Shown here: positions 1 through 9,016 of the stretch, one piece after another
Numbering within the stretch: position 1 is the stretch's first letter
How the letters are laid out: every line of letters begins with the position of its first letter
The notes under the pieces: generated by a model
Database searches by the model: none
Told to the model about the DNA's origin: nothing
Seen by the model: only the letters and a program-made list of their open reading frames with translations
Program-made: the position numbers and the translations under genes
Assembly (NCBI GenBank): GCA_016703665.1
Contig: JADJBS010000001.1
Span: forward strand, 310,001 to 374,000
Direction of reading: 5' to 3'
DNA from: Candidatus Defluviibacillus avedoerensis
Lineage (GTDB): Bacteria; Pseudomonadota; Gammaproteobacteria; Burkholderiales; Burkholderiaceae_C
DNA length: 64,000 nt

Positions 1-2
1 GC

Positions 3-380
3 GGCTGGAACTACCCAGGCGACGCCTTTATGCAGGATGCTGATGGGTACTTCTTTTACCAGGCCAGGGCAGATGACATGATCATCACGGCGGGATACAA
101 CGTCGGTGGCCCCGAGGTGGAGGATGCCTTGCTCAAGCACCCTGCCGTGGCCGAATGCGGCGTGATTGGCAAGGCCGACGAAGAGCGCGGCATGATCGTC
201 AAGGCTTTCGTGGTTCTCAAGCCTGGCCAAGTGGGCGACGCAGCCCTGGTCAAGATCCTGCAAGAGCATGTGAAATCCACCATCGCCCCCTTCAAATATC
301 CTCGTGAGATTGACTTCGTCACCGCCTTGCCACGTACCGAAACCGGCAAACTCCAACGCTTCAAATTAAGGTCACTATGA
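3..380 (+). CDS. acyl-CoA ligase (AMP-forming), aminobenzoate/benzoate type, C-terminal part
   Basis: This is the C-terminal end of an ANL-superfamily AMP-forming ligase; the reading frame is already open at the window edge. The visible part is the mobile C-terminal domain: the DGYFFYQARADDMIITAGYN segment (hinge Asp followed by the A8-type loop), then GPEVEDALLKHPAV, and the catalytic lysine context TETGKLQRFKLR at the extreme C-terminus. Members of this kind activate benzoate or 2-aminobenzoate to the CoA thioester in the cytoplasm. The stop overlaps the start of the RidA gene by four bases (ATGA), so the two are translationally coupled. Substrate is inferred only from the family look and the RidA/tautomerase neighbours; the adenylation core is outside the window. 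Confidence 0.85.
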   Translation, partial: GWNYPGDAFMQDADGYFFYQARADDMIITAGYNVGGPEVEDALLKHPAVAECGVIGKADEERGMIVKAFVVLKPGQVGDAALVKILQEHVKSTIAPFKYPREIDFVTALPRTETGKLQRFKLRSL

Positions 381-769
381 AACGCCTTCAACCGCCCGAC
401 TGGGCTGAACCCAAAGGCTATGCCAATGGCATTGCCGCGCGCGGCACTCTGGTGTTTGTGGGGGGACAAATTGGCTGGAACGCCAGCAGCCAGTTTGACA
501 GCGATGACTTCATTGTCCAGACAGAGCAAGCCCTGCGCAACGTGGCAACGGTATTGAAGGAGGCCGGTGCTGGCCCCGAACACATGGTCCGCATGACCTG
601 GTATGTGGTGGACCGCGTGGAATACAACGCTCGCCTCAAGGAATTGGGCCAAGCTTACCGGACCGTGATGGGGCGCCACTTTCCGGCCATGAGTTGTGTG
701 GAGGTGTCTGCCCTGATGGAAGAGCGTGCCAAAGTGGAGATTGAGGTGACGGCGGTATTGCCCGACTGA
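377..769 (+). CDS. RidA/YjgF/UK114 family protein
   Basis: A 130-residue single-domain RidA-family protein, the usual length. It carries the family core GTLVFVGGQIGW near the N-terminus and HFPAMSCVEVSALM towards the end. RidA enzymes hydrolyse reactive enamines/imines in the cytoplasm, but the arginine that true RidA deaminases have in the P-A-R-S-x-V motif is a methionine here (PAMSCVEV), so it may belong to another Rid subgroup with a pathway-specific role. It overlaps the upstream CoA ligase stop by four bases and is followed 66 bp later by a tautomerase, an arrangement expected for an aromatic amino-acid or aminobenzoate catabolic operon (inference). Confidence 0.85.
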   Translation: MKRLQPPDWAEPKGYANGIAARGTLVFVGGQIGWNASSQFDSDDFIVQTEQALRNVATVLKEAGAGPEHMVRMTWYVVDRVEYNARLKELGQAYRTVMGRHFPAMSCVEVSALMEERAKVEIEVTAVLPD

Positions 770-835
770 TGGCGTCTGGGCCGGGCGAGGCACCGTATGA
801 TTCAAAGCCCGGTTCAACCCCTTTGGAGAGTTCAC

Positions 836-1027
836 ATGCCAACGTACCACATCGAGATGATGGAAGGTCGCACGATCGCGCAAAAGAAAAAGCTGGTCGA
901 GGAAATCACCCGCATCACCGTTGAGGTGTTGGGCGGCACACCCGATGCCGTGGACATCTTGATTACCGACGTCAAGCGCGAGAACTGGGCAACCGGCGGC
1001 AAACTGTGGTCTGAGCCACGCAACTGA
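836..1027 (+). CDS. 4-oxalocrotonate tautomerase family protein
   Basis: A 63-residue tautomerase of the 4-OT family. The start at 836 is chosen because it places proline directly after the initiator methionine (MPTYHIEMMEGRT), giving the catalytic Pro1, with Arg11 (GRT) in the usual place, and because GGAGAG lies six bases upstream. Small 4-OT proteins form hexamers and interconvert unsaturated keto acids in meta-cleavage pathways of aromatic degradation. It follows the CoA ligase and RidA genes on the same strand, consistent with one catabolic transcript. The precise substrate cannot be read from the sequence. Confidence 0.88.
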   Translation: MPTYHIEMMEGRTIAQKKKLVEEITRITVEVLGGTPDAVDILITDVKRENWATGGKLWSEPRN

Positions 1028-1043
1028 TGCAACGCCAGCACGC

Positions 1044-2507
1044 GTGTCGCCCCACCCTCAAACCCTGATGGAAATGCGCGAGCGTTACGGCTCGCGCCAC
1101 CGTTGGCTGTTTTTGCTGTCGGTGATGATTGGCTCCATGGCGGCGATCATGTCGTCCACCATCATCAACGTGGCCATCCCTGGCATGAGCCACCACTTTG
1201 CCCTGGGCCAAGACCGGGCGCAGTGGGTGACCTCGGGCTTCATGGTCGCCATGACGGTGGGCATGCTGACGACGCCCTGGCTGCTCATGCGCTTTGGGTA
1301 CCGCCGTACCTACACTGGCACCATGCTTGTGTTGCTGCTTGGCGGCATTGCTGGTGGTTTGGCAGACAACTACCCCTTGGTTCTTATGGCGCGGGTGACC
1401 GAAGGTATTGCCGCTGGGGCAGTGCAACCGATACCTGCCATCATCATCCTGCGGGCGTTCGAGCCAACCGAGCAAGGTCGGGCCAGCGGTCTTTTTGGCA
1501 TGGGCGTGGTGTTGGCACCAGCCATCGGCCCCAGCGTCGGAGGGCTGTTGGTGGACTGGTTTGGCTGGCGGTCCATCTTCTTCATGGTGGTGCCTTTTTG
1601 CCTGGCGTCGCTGTATATGGCGTGGCGCTTCGTGCCTGTCACGGCACCCGGCGGTGTAGAGGCCAATGCGCGCGGTACATCCCTGGACTGGCGTGGCTTG
1701 CTGGTGGCCAGCGTCGGCACAGTTTGCCTGCTGAACGGCTTGGTCAAGCTGAACGCCAGTGAACACGGGCACAGCCTGGCATTGCTGGGCGTAGCAGTTC
1801 TCGCCCTGCTGGGCTTTGTGTGGTGGCAGCGCCGACTGGCGAATCAGGGAGGTGAACCGCTGGTGAGCCTCAGCCTGTTTGGCTATCGCCAATTCACCAT
1901 GGGCAGCTTGGTGGCGGTTATCTATGGCACGGCATTGTTTGGATCTACCTATTTGCTGCCGGTCTACATGCAGTTGGGCTTAGGGCTGTCGGCTTCGCAC
2001 GTGGGCACGATCTTGCTGCCAGCAGGCCTGGTGTTGGCCGTCACCATCGCTGGCGTGGGCCGTCTGGCAGACCATGTGCCAACCTATGTGCTTGTCAGCG
2101 CGGGCCTGGTGTTGCTGGCATCGTCTTTTGCCTTGACTGCGCTTGTGACCTTGACCACCGCCTTGTGGGTGCTGGTGGGCCTGTGCGTGCTGGGGCGCGT
2201 GGGACTGGGCTGTATCCTGCCTTCCCTCAACATGGGAGCCATGCGGGGCTTGCCTCGGGATTTGATTGCCCAAGGCTCCAGCACCATCAATTTCCTGCGC
2301 ATGCTGGGCGGTGCCGCGGGGGTAAGCCTGTGCGGCATCATCCTGGAGTGGCGACTGGCTGTGCATGGCGATTCTCTGACCAATGTGCAAACCAGCGTGG
2401 CACGCTTGGCTGCATTTGACGAGGTGTTCTTGCTGCTGGGCGCGGTGTGTGCACTGGCCATTGTGGCGGCCTGGCGGCTCAGGGGCGATACACTGTCACA
2501 GCCATGA
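1044..2507 (+). CDS. MFS drug/solute exporter, DHA2 (EmrB/QacA) family
   Basis: A 487-residue major facilitator protein with about 14 hydrophobic segments, the DHA2 pattern. Segment 1 is followed by NVAIPGMSHHF and QWVTSGFMVAMTVGML, and the motif-C-like GMGVVLAPAIGPSVGGLLVDW lies in segment 5, typical of antiporters that export drugs or organic acids across the inner membrane. The start given is a GTG; an ATG eight codons downstream (MEMRERYG) is an alternative. It sits 16 bp after the tautomerase gene on the same strand and may be part of the same aromatic-compound transcript, although efflux of unrelated compounds is equally possible. Confidence 0.85.
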   Translation: MSPHPQTLMEMRERYGSRHRWLFLLSVMIGSMAAIMSSTIINVAIPGMSHHFALGQDRAQWVTSGFMVAMTVGMLTTPWLLMRFGYRRTYTGTMLVLLLGGIAGGLADNYPLVLMARVTEGIAAGAVQPIPAIIILRAFEPTEQGRASGLFGMGVVLAPAIGPSVGGLLVDWFGWRSIFFMVVPFCLASLYMAWRFVPVTAPGGVEANARGTSLDWRGLLVASVGTVCLLNGLVKLNASEHGHSLALLGVAVLALLGFVWWQRRLANQGGEPLVSLSLFGYRQFTMGSLVAVIYGTALFGSTYLLPVYMQLGLGLSASHVGTILLPAGLVLAVTIAGVGRLADHVPTYVLVSAGLVLLASSFALTALVTLTTALWVLVGLCVLGRVGLGCILPSLNMGAMRGLPRDLIAQGSSTINFLRMLGGAAGVSLCGIILEWRLAVHGDSLTNVQTSVARLAAFDEVFLLLGAVCALAIVAAWRLRGDTLSQP

Positions 2508-2526
2508 CAAATTTGCGTGCTAGCTG

Positions 2527-3444
2527 ATGTGCCAATTGCTCGGAATGAACAGCCGCCTGCCGGCAACCTTGAACCTGAGCTTCACCGGGTTTTCGCAACG
2601 CGGTGGATGCACCGACCACCATGCCGATGGCTGGGGCATGGCATTCTTTGAGAGTGACGGCGACACTCCTGGTAAAGGCGTGCGCTGCTTCATCGACAAG
2701 GAAAGTGCGGCCACGTCGCCCCTGGCCAGCATGCTGCACACCTACCCTGTGAAGAGCCACAACGTTGTAGCCCATGTGCGCAAGGCCACCGTGGGCGCGG
2801 TGCGGCTCGAGAATTGCCACCCTTTTGTGCGTGAGCTGTGGGGCCGCTACTGGGTATTTGCCCACAACGGCGACCTGCTGGAATTTGCGCCCAGGTTGCA
2901 TGGCAGCTTTCAGCCCGTGGGCAACACTGACAGCGAGTTGGCCTTTTGCTGGATCATGCAGGAGCTGTCCAAATCACACGCTGGGGTACCCAGTGTCGAG
3001 GAATTGAGTTGTACCCTGCGTGAACTCGTGCCCCGCATATCAAAGCACGGTACGTTCAATTTCTTGCTGAGCAATGGGCAAGCCCTGTGGGCCCATGCCA
3101 GCACCAAGTTGTGCTACATCGTGCGCGAGTATCCATTTGGAGAAATTCAGCTTAAAGACGACGATGTGCGGGTTGACCTGTCTGAGCTGAACGGCCCAGA
3201 TGACCGCTTGGCCATCGTAGTGACCGAGCCACTCACCACGAACGAAAACTGGACCCACATGAACGCGGGCGACCTGTACACCTTTGTAGACGGCCAGCCC
3301 ATTGCAGCGCCCCAGTGCTGCAAATCGGCGCTGATTCCCGCCGCTGCCACCGCTGCAGCGGCTCGTGAGGCGGCTCAAGCGCTGGCTTTGACGGCTGCCT
3401 CCAATGCGTCCACAAACAGCGCGGCCACGTCGCAGCCGGTCTGA
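2527..3444 (+). CDS. class II glutamine amidotransferase, YafJ-like
   Basis: A 305-residue Ntn-type amidotransferase. Cys2 directly after the initiator (MCQLLGMNS) is the nucleophile exposed after methionine removal. HHADGWGMAFFE, HVRKATVGAVRLENCHPF and NTDSELAFCWIM are the usual YafJ/EgtC-family signatures for glutamine binding. No acceptor-substrate domain is present, so the physiological reaction is unknown. The last 23 codons run into the converging gshB gene; this alanine-rich tail is poorly constrained and may simply reflect a lost upstream stop. Confidence 0.85.
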   Translation: MCQLLGMNSRLPATLNLSFTGFSQRGGCTDHHADGWGMAFFESDGDTPGKGVRCFIDKESAATSPLASMLHTYPVKSHNVVAHVRKATVGAVRLENCHPFVRELWGRYWVFAHNGDLLEFAPRLHGSFQPVGNTDSELAFCWIMQELSKSHAGVPSVEELSCTLRELVPRISKHGTFNFLLSNGQALWAHASTKLCYIVREYPFGEIQLKDDDVRVDLSELNGPDDRLAIVVTEPLTTNENWTHMNAGDLYTFVDGQPIAAPQCCKSALIPAAATAAAAREAAQALALTAASNASTNSAATSQPV

Positions 3445-4328
3445 TCAAAAATCTCCTGAAAGCAAGTTGGGCTGGTGACGTTGACTTCGGTCAGGCACGA
3501 GCCAATCACGTCCAGACCCACAAGCAACAGGCCGCGCGAAGCCAGCACGGGGCCTAACGCATTGGCGATTTCAAAATCGCGCTCGCTGAGCGCTTGGGCG
3601 ACACCTTTTCCGCCTGCGGCCAGGTTGCCACGCACTTCACCTCCTTGCGGGATACGGGCCAGGCAATAGGGCACAGGTTTGCCACCGATCACCAGCACGC
3701 GTTTGTCGCCCTTCTCGATCTCGGGCACAAAGCGTTGCACCATGATGGTTTCACTGCCCTCCTTGTTCAAGGTTTCAATGATCGCGCCCAGGTTCAGGCC
3801 ATCTGCCTTGACACGGAAGATTCCGGTACCGCCCATGCCGTCAAGCGGTTTGAGGATGATGTCCTGATGCTCGGCATGAAAGCGCCTGACTTCCGCAGGG
3901 TCACGCGTGACAAGGGTAGGGCTGCAAAACCGGGCAAACTCCATGATCGCCAGCTTTTCGGGGTGATCGCGCAATGCTGCAGGTTTGTTGAACACCTTGG
4001 CGCCGTCGCGCTCGGCCTGCTCCAGCAGGTGCGTGGCGTAAAAGTACTCGCTGTCAAAAGGGGGGTCTTTGCGCATCACGATGGCGCTGAAGTCCCGGAG
4101 TGCCAAGGTTTGGGCCTCCTCCTCGGTAAACCAGCTGTCCGCTTGGCCTGTGAGAGTGATCGGACGTACCTTGGCTGTGACCGTACTCCCTGATTTCCAC
4201 ACTACATGGATGGGCTCGCAGGCATGGACTCTGTGCCCCCGCGCCTGTGCTTCGCGCATTATGGCGAATGTGGTGTCCTTGTAGACTTTGAAAGATTCGA
4301 GGGGGTCAGCTACGAAGAGGATGTTCAT
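3375..4328 (-). CDS. gshB: glutathione synthase
   Basis: A 317-residue ATP-grasp enzyme that ligates glycine to gamma-glutamylcysteine, the second step of glutathione synthesis in the cytoplasm. The start at MNILFVADPLESFKVYKDTT matches the family N-terminus; a longer upstream reading adds eleven unsupported residues. Visible family features are the DPPFDSEYFYATHLLE segment, DIILKPLDGMGGTGIFRV (ATP-grasp small loop), IMVQRFVPEIEKGDKR and GLDVIGSCLTEVNVTSPTC near the end. It converges with the amidotransferase gene with a 70-bp overlap. Its partner gshA lies about 3.4 kb away, separated by benE and kup. Confidence 0.96.
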   Translation of the reverse strand: MNILFVADPLESFKVYKDTTFAIMREAQARGHRVHACEPIHVVWKSGSTVTAKVRPITLTGQADSWFTEEEAQTLALRDFSAIVMRKDPPFDSEYFYATHLLEQAERDGAKVFNKPAALRDHPEKLAIMEFARFCSPTLVTRDPAEVRRFHAEHQDIILKPLDGMGGTGIFRVKADGLNLGAIIETLNKEGSETIMVQRFVPEIEKGDKRVLVIGGKPVPYCLARIPQGGEVRGNLAAGGKGVAQALSERDFEIANALGPVLASRGLLLVGLDVIGSCLTEVNVTSPTCFQEIFDQTGCDVAALFVDALEAAVKASA

Positions 4329-4403
4329 GGAGTGATGGGGATCAGTACAGGTTTGTCGCAAAGCTTAACAGGCGAGAGATGCAACAAGAAGCTCAGCCCT
4401 AAG

Positions 4404-5576
4404 TCAAGCGCGCGGCCATTGCATCACCAGCAGAGTCAGGGAGCCCGCCAGTACTCCCCAAAATGCAGAGCCAATGCCCGCAATGCTCACTCCGCTCAGC
4501 GTGACCAAGAACGTGATCAGCGCGGCCTCACGATGGGGCTCATGTGCCAGTGCCGTGGTCAGGCCGCTGCCAATCGTGCCCAGCAGGGCCAAGCCCGCAA
4601 TGGCGGCGATCAACTCTTTGGGGAAGGCGGTGAGCAAGCCGGTCACCGATGCACCAAAGATGCCGATCAGCACGTAGATCAGGCCACACACCACGGCACC
4701 TGCATACCGACGCGCTTTGTCAGCATGTGCCTCTGGCCCCAGGCAGATAGCAGCAGTGATGGAAGACAGGCACAGACCAAAAGCACCGAACGGTGCCAGC
4801 GCAAAGGTGGTTAAGCCCGTGATGGTGATGAGCCTGGAAATGGGCATGTTGTACCCTGCGGCTCGGATCGCCGCAACACCGGGTAGGTTTTGGGAGGCCA
4901 TGGTCACCACAAACAGGGGCAGGCTCAGGCTGGTGATGGCTGCCCAACTGAAGCTGGGTGTGGTCAAGATGGGCTTTGCAAGTTCCCAATTAATGCTTGC
5001 GCTTGCCAATTGGCCACTTAATGCTACATAAACAATAGCAATCACCAGCGTCACGACTACCGCATAGCGCGGCAGCCAGCGTTTGGCCAACAAGTAGCTG
5101 CCCAGCATCCAAAGCACAAGCGGCAAGGCGGTCTGTGCAGCGGCAAACGCATTCAAGCCGAAGCGGGCTAGCACACCCGCCAGCAGCGCCGATGCGATGG
5201 CCAAGGGAATGCGATTCATGACCCGTTCGAACCAACCTGTTGCACCGGCCAAAACGATGAGCACTGCGCAGATCATGAACGCACCAACAGCCTCTGCCAT
5301 GCTGAAGTCGCCTGCCAGACCTGCTGTGGCCAATACGGCGGCACCGGGCGTGCTCCAAGCTACCATCACGGGCTTGCGCAGCCAGGGTGACGTAATCGCA
5401 GTACACAAACCCATGCCCAGTCCCAACGCCCACATCCAGGAACTGATCAGCTCGGGTGGCGCGTGAAATGACTGCGCGGCCTGAAAAACAATGGCCACCG
5501 AACTGGTGAAGCCAACCAGCACGGCCACAAAACCTGCGGCGGCGGCGGAGAAGCTGAGGTCTTTGAAAAACTGCAT
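4404..5576 (-). CDS. benE: benzoate/H+ symporter family transporter
   Basis: A 390-residue inner-membrane protein with roughly twelve hydrophobic segments. The N-terminal FAAVLVGFTSS-like stretch (here FVAVLVGFTSSVAIVFQAA) and the VMVAWSTPGAAVLAT motif are hallmarks of the BenE family, which imports benzoate with protons. It stands alone between gshB and kup on the minus strand. The aromatic CoA ligase cluster 4 kb to the left gives it a plausible metabolic partner, but no ben ring-hydroxylating genes are in the window. Confidence 0.9.
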   Translation of the reverse strand: MQFFKDLSFSAAAAGFVAVLVGFTSSVAIVFQAAQSFHAPPELISSWMWALGLGMGLCTAITSPWLRKPVMVAWSTPGAAVLATAGLAGDFSMAEAVGAFMICAVLIVLAGATGWFERVMNRIPLAIASALLAGVLARFGLNAFAAAQTALPLVLWMLGSYLLAKRWLPRYAVVVTLVIAIVYVALSGQLASASINWELAKPILTTPSFSWAAITSLSLPLFVVTMASQNLPGVAAIRAAGYNMPISRLITITGLTTFALAPFGAFGLCLSSITAAICLGPEAHADKARRYAGAVVCGLIYVLIGIFGASVTGLLTAFPKELIAAIAGLALLGTIGSGLTTALAHEPHREAALITFLVTLSGVSIAGIGSAFWGVLAGSLTLLVMQWPRA

Positions 5577-5681
5577 GGCAACAAGTATCGCCGCAGCACC
5601 GATGCTGCCTCAAAGCCTGGAACAGATGCCTGCCTCAGAGGTCAGCACAGCACGCAAAGCGGCGAGTGCTGGGCCTGATGC

Positions 5682-7550
5682 TTAGATTTCGATTTTGGAA
5701 CCCATCTCAACCACGGAGTTGTTGGGCAGGTTCAAAAAGTCAGCTGCAGCACTGGCGTTACGGTGCATCTGGGCAAAGAGCTTTTCTCGCCAAATCGCCA
5801 TGCCCCCGCCCACGGATGGAATGATCGAGTCGCGTGACAGGAAATAGCTGGTGCTCATGGGCTCGAATTCACAACCACGGTCCTTGATCTGTTCTAGCGC
5901 TTTGGGCACATCAGGGTCGTTCTTGAAGCCGTAATTCAAAACAATTTGCCAGCAGTTATGGCCCAGAGATTCGATCTCGGCGCGTTTTCCCAGGGGTATC
6001 CAAGGTACTTCATGGCTGCGTACCGTTACAAACAGGTTGTGCTCATGCAGTACTTTGTTGTGCTTCAGGTTGTGCAGCATGGCATTGGGTACCGTACCTT
6101 CTTCAGCTGTCAAGAAGACGGCCGTGCCGTCAACCCTCACCGGTGGGCTGAGGAAAATGGATTCAAGAAAGCTTTTCAGGTCCAGTGCATCCACACTTTG
6201 TGCTTCGTGCATCAGGCGACGGCCATCTTTCCAGGTCACCATCAGCAGGAAGACTGCACCGCCAATCACCAGTGGGAACCAGCCACCGTCGAACAGTTTC
6301 AGCAGGTTGGACGCAAAGAACGCAAAGTCAACCACAAAGAAATAGCTTGTGGATGCAATACACAACCAGAGTGGGTACTTCCAGCCGTATCGAATCACAA
6401 AGAATGTCAAGATCGTGGTGATAAGCATGTCGGTGCACACGGCAATGCCGTAGGCCGCTGCCAGGTTGCTCGAGCTTTTGAACATGACCACGGCAAACAC
6501 GATGGCCACAAAAAGTCCCCAGTTGACCAGTGGAATGTAGATTTGCCCGGTTTCACGCACGCTGGTATGAACGATGTTCAGGCGGGGCAAGTAACCCAGC
6601 TGAATCACCTGCTTAGTGACAGAGAACGCGCCTGAAATCAAGGCCTGAGATGCAATCACTGTGGCCATGGTGGCCAGTATCACCAGCGGTAGCAAGGCCC
6701 AGTCGGGCGCCATCATGAAAAACGGGTTTTTGACGGCATCAGGGTTCTTAAGCAGCAGGGCGCCCTGGCCGAAGTAATTGAGCGTTAACGCGGGCATGAC
6801 CACCGTGAACCAAGCGACACGGATTGGCTTTTTGCCAAAGTGGCCCATGTCAGCGTAAAGCGCTTCACCTCCTGTCACGCACAACACGACGGCGCCCAGA
6901 ATGATGAAGGTGATGTGAGGGTTGTGGTAGGTGAAGCCCAGCGCGTAATGCGGACTGACTGCCAGAAGGATGGCGGGGTTGGTTGCGATGTGGCTGAGGC
7001 CCAAAAGTGCGATGGCAATGAACCAGACAACGGTAATAGGGCCAAAAAACTTTCCTATACCTGCAGTGCCCTTCTTTTGCAGGGCAAACAGGCCGAACAG
7101 AATGAGCAGCGTCAGCGGGATCACATAGCGTTTGAAAGCGGGGGACACCACTTCCAGACCTTCGACCGCAGAGAGCACCGAAATGGCCGGCGTGATCACG
7201 CCATCGCCATAAAACAGGCATGTGCCAAAAATACCCACGATCAGCAAAATTTTTCGCAACTCAGGCTTGTCTGCAACTGACCGCGACGCCAGTGCCAGCA
7301 TGGCCACCAAGCCGCCTTCGCCGTTGTTGTCGGCGCGCAGCACCAGCACAACGTACTTGAGCGACACAATGGCTGTGAGCGTCCAGAAGAAGATAGACAG
7401 GATGCCGTAGACGTTTTCTTCGGTGAATGGCACATGGCCTGACCCGAAAACCTCTTTGACCGAATAAAGAACACTGGTGCCGATGTCGCCGTACACCACA
7501 CCAATGGCACCGAGCGTCAGCGCTGCGAGAGAGCTTTTATTGTTTGACAC
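5682..7550 (-). CDS. kup: low-affinity potassium uptake system Kup
   Basis: A 622-residue K+/H+ symporter of the KUP/HAK/KT family, normal length. The N-terminal GAIGVVYGDIGTSVLYSVKE motif is diagnostic, followed by about twelve membrane segments and a long hydrophilic cytoplasmic tail (from roughly residue 440). The start is GTG. It is the single copy visible here, transcribed leftwards with 130 bp separating it from gshA; the gap holds a small hairpin but no gene. Confidence 0.96.
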   Translation of the reverse strand: MSNNKSSLAALTLGAIGVVYGDIGTSVLYSVKEVFGSGHVPFTEENVYGILSIFFWTLTAIVSLKYVVLVLRADNNGEGGLVAMLALASRSVADKPELRKILLIVGIFGTCLFYGDGVITPAISVLSAVEGLEVVSPAFKRYVIPLTLLILFGLFALQKKGTAGIGKFFGPITVVWFIAIALLGLSHIATNPAILLAVSPHYALGFTYHNPHITFIILGAVVLCVTGGEALYADMGHFGKKPIRVAWFTVVMPALTLNYFGQGALLLKNPDAVKNPFFMMAPDWALLPLVILATMATVIASQALISGAFSVTKQVIQLGYLPRLNIVHTSVRETGQIYIPLVNWGLFVAIVFAVVMFKSSSNLAAAYGIAVCTDMLITTILTFFVIRYGWKYPLWLCIASTSYFFVVDFAFFASNLLKLFDGGWFPLVIGGAVFLLMVTWKDGRRLMHEAQSVDALDLKSFLESIFLSPPVRVDGTAVFLTAEEGTVPNAMLHNLKHNKVLHEHNLFVTVRSHEVPWIPLGKRAEIESLGHNCWQIVLNYGFKNDPDVPKALEQIKDRGCEFEPMSTSYFLSRDSIIPSVGGGMAIWREKLFAQMHRNASAAADFLNLPNNSVVEMGSKIEI

Positions 7551-7658
7551 GTTTTGCCCCGTCTGGCGACCGCATAGGTCGCGCCTGCCGGGATTAGGTT
7601 TTCAAAAGGACTGCTATTTTGCGCCCGGTTCAGGCGTGTGCAAGACCCGCTCCTCAAA

Positions 7659-7675
7659 TTGTTGCGGTGCAACAA
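7659..7675 (-). terminator. hairpin directly after gshA, possible weak terminator
   Basis: A perfect 7-bp inverted repeat, TTGTTGC-GGT-GCAACAA, lies seven bases past the gshA stop. On the minus strand it is followed only by a short TTTGA tract, so intrinsic termination would be weak; it could equally protect a transcript end. Confidence 0.4.
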
Positions 7676-7681
7676 CTTGAC

Positions 7682-8998
7682 TTAATCGTAAATTTCCTGA
7701 TCTGGATCGGAGGCTTCCAACTCGTAACTGGCAGCCACCATGGCCAGACGTGCCACAACGCCATACATGTAGAAACGGTTGGGCGCGCTGCCACCAGGGC
7801 GGTTACTGCTTTGCGGCAGATGGTTGCGCGCAAAAGCCAGGGGGATGTAATGAGAGCGCGGGCCGTTCAGGCTCTCGTCTGCACGGCGCTCAGCATGAAC
7901 CCGGTAAAAACCGCCCACCACGTAGCGGTCCATCATGTAGACCACAGGCTCTGCCACCAGGTCGTTCATGCGCTCATTCGTGAGTACGCCTTCTTGCACG
8001 ATCAAGTCCCTGGCCTGGCTGCGTTTGTCCACAAATTCGGGTGAACTGCGGTCGCCCATCAGGCGGTCTTTGGCTCGTCGTTGGGGTAACTGGTCAATTT
8101 CTTTGGCGTCCCGAACAATCACCGCTCCCATGCCTTGCGCACCGATGTCGGATTTGATGGCAACAAAGGGTTTTTCGTTGATGCCGTATTCCTTGTACTT
8201 GCGGCGCACCTTGGACAGCAAAGCATCCACGTGGCTGGCCAGCAGATCGGTGTCGTGCTTTTCACGGAAGTTGACTTCACCCACTTTACCGTGGATGGGG
8301 TTGATCAGCCAGGGGTCAATGCCCAGCAGCTTGCCAAAGCGCTTGGCGCAGTCTTCATAGCACTGCAGATGCAGACTCTTGCGCCGCGTGCCCCAACCCG
8401 CATGCAGGGGCGGCAAAATGTACTGGGTAGGCAACTCTTCCAGAATGCCGGGCACACCGCCACTCAGGTCGTTGTTGAGCAGCACCATGCACGGGTCAAA
8501 ATTCTTTAGGCCAATGCGGCCCTTGAACGCAGACACAGGCTCAATCACCAAAGGTTCGCTGTTGGGGATGGCAAATTCGGTGGGTGCGTTGATTTCGGGG
8601 CTGATGGATCCGATGCGGACATCCAGGCCTGCCGAATGAAAAATGCGCTTGAGCTGCGCCAAATTGGCCAGGTGAAAGGAGTTGTCATTGTGGTTTCCGG
8701 GTACCAGCAGGATATTGCGGGCCTCGGGACAAATTTTTTCAATGGCGGCCATGGCGGCCTGCACGGCCAGCGGCAACATTTCAGCCGTCAGGTTGTGCCA
8801 GCTGCTAGGGAACAGGTCGGTATTGGTGGGAGCGAGCTTGAAGCCTGCATTGCGAACATCAACCGCCGAATAAAAGGGCGGGGTGTGTTCCATCCACTCC
8901 AGGCGAAACCATCTTTCAATGGCAGGCGTGGAATCGAGAATGCGCTGTTCAAGCTCATTGATTGGCCCTGTCAGGGCAGTCACCAAGTGGGGAACCAT
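7682..8998 (-). CDS. gshA: glutamate-cysteine ligase, proteobacterial/Acidithiobacillus type
   Basis: A 438-residue gamma-glutamylcysteine synthetase of the type first defined in Acidithiobacillus rather than the E. coli type. Visible conserved stretches include TNTDLFPSSWHNLT, VPGNHNDNSF, VLLNNDLSGGVP, the GWGTRRKSLHLQ segment and FVAIKSDIGAQGMGAVIV. It catalyses the first step of glutathione synthesis in the cytoplasm. It is followed leftwards by kup and preceded by proA 19 bp upstream, so it may be cotranscribed with proA. Confidence 0.93.
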   Translation of the reverse strand: MVPHLVTALTGPINELEQRILDSTPAIERWFRLEWMEHTPPFYSAVDVRNAGFKLAPTNTDLFPSSWHNLTAEMLPLAVQAAMAAIEKICPEARNILLVPGNHNDNSFHLANLAQLKRIFHSAGLDVRIGSISPEINAPTEFAIPNSEPLVIEPVSAFKGRIGLKNFDPCMVLLNNDLSGGVPGILEELPTQYILPPLHAGWGTRRKSLHLQCYEDCAKRFGKLLGIDPWLINPIHGKVGEVNFREKHDTDLLASHVDALLSKVRRKYKEYGINEKPFVAIKSDIGAQGMGAVIVRDAKEIDQLPQRRAKDRLMGDRSSPEFVDKRSQARDLIVQEGVLTNERMNDLVAEPVVYMMDRYVVGGFYRVHAERRADESLNGPRSHYIPLAFARNHLPQSSNRPGGSAPNRFYMYGVVARLAMVAASYELEASDPDQEIYD

Positions 8999-9016
8999 TT
9001 TGCCCTCCGGCTTTTT

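Noticed and set aside
1103..1762. A 219-codon frame inside the MFS gene in another phase
   Set aside because: Its composition (His, Trp, Arg rich) and complete containment in a well-supported transporter mark it as a shadow.
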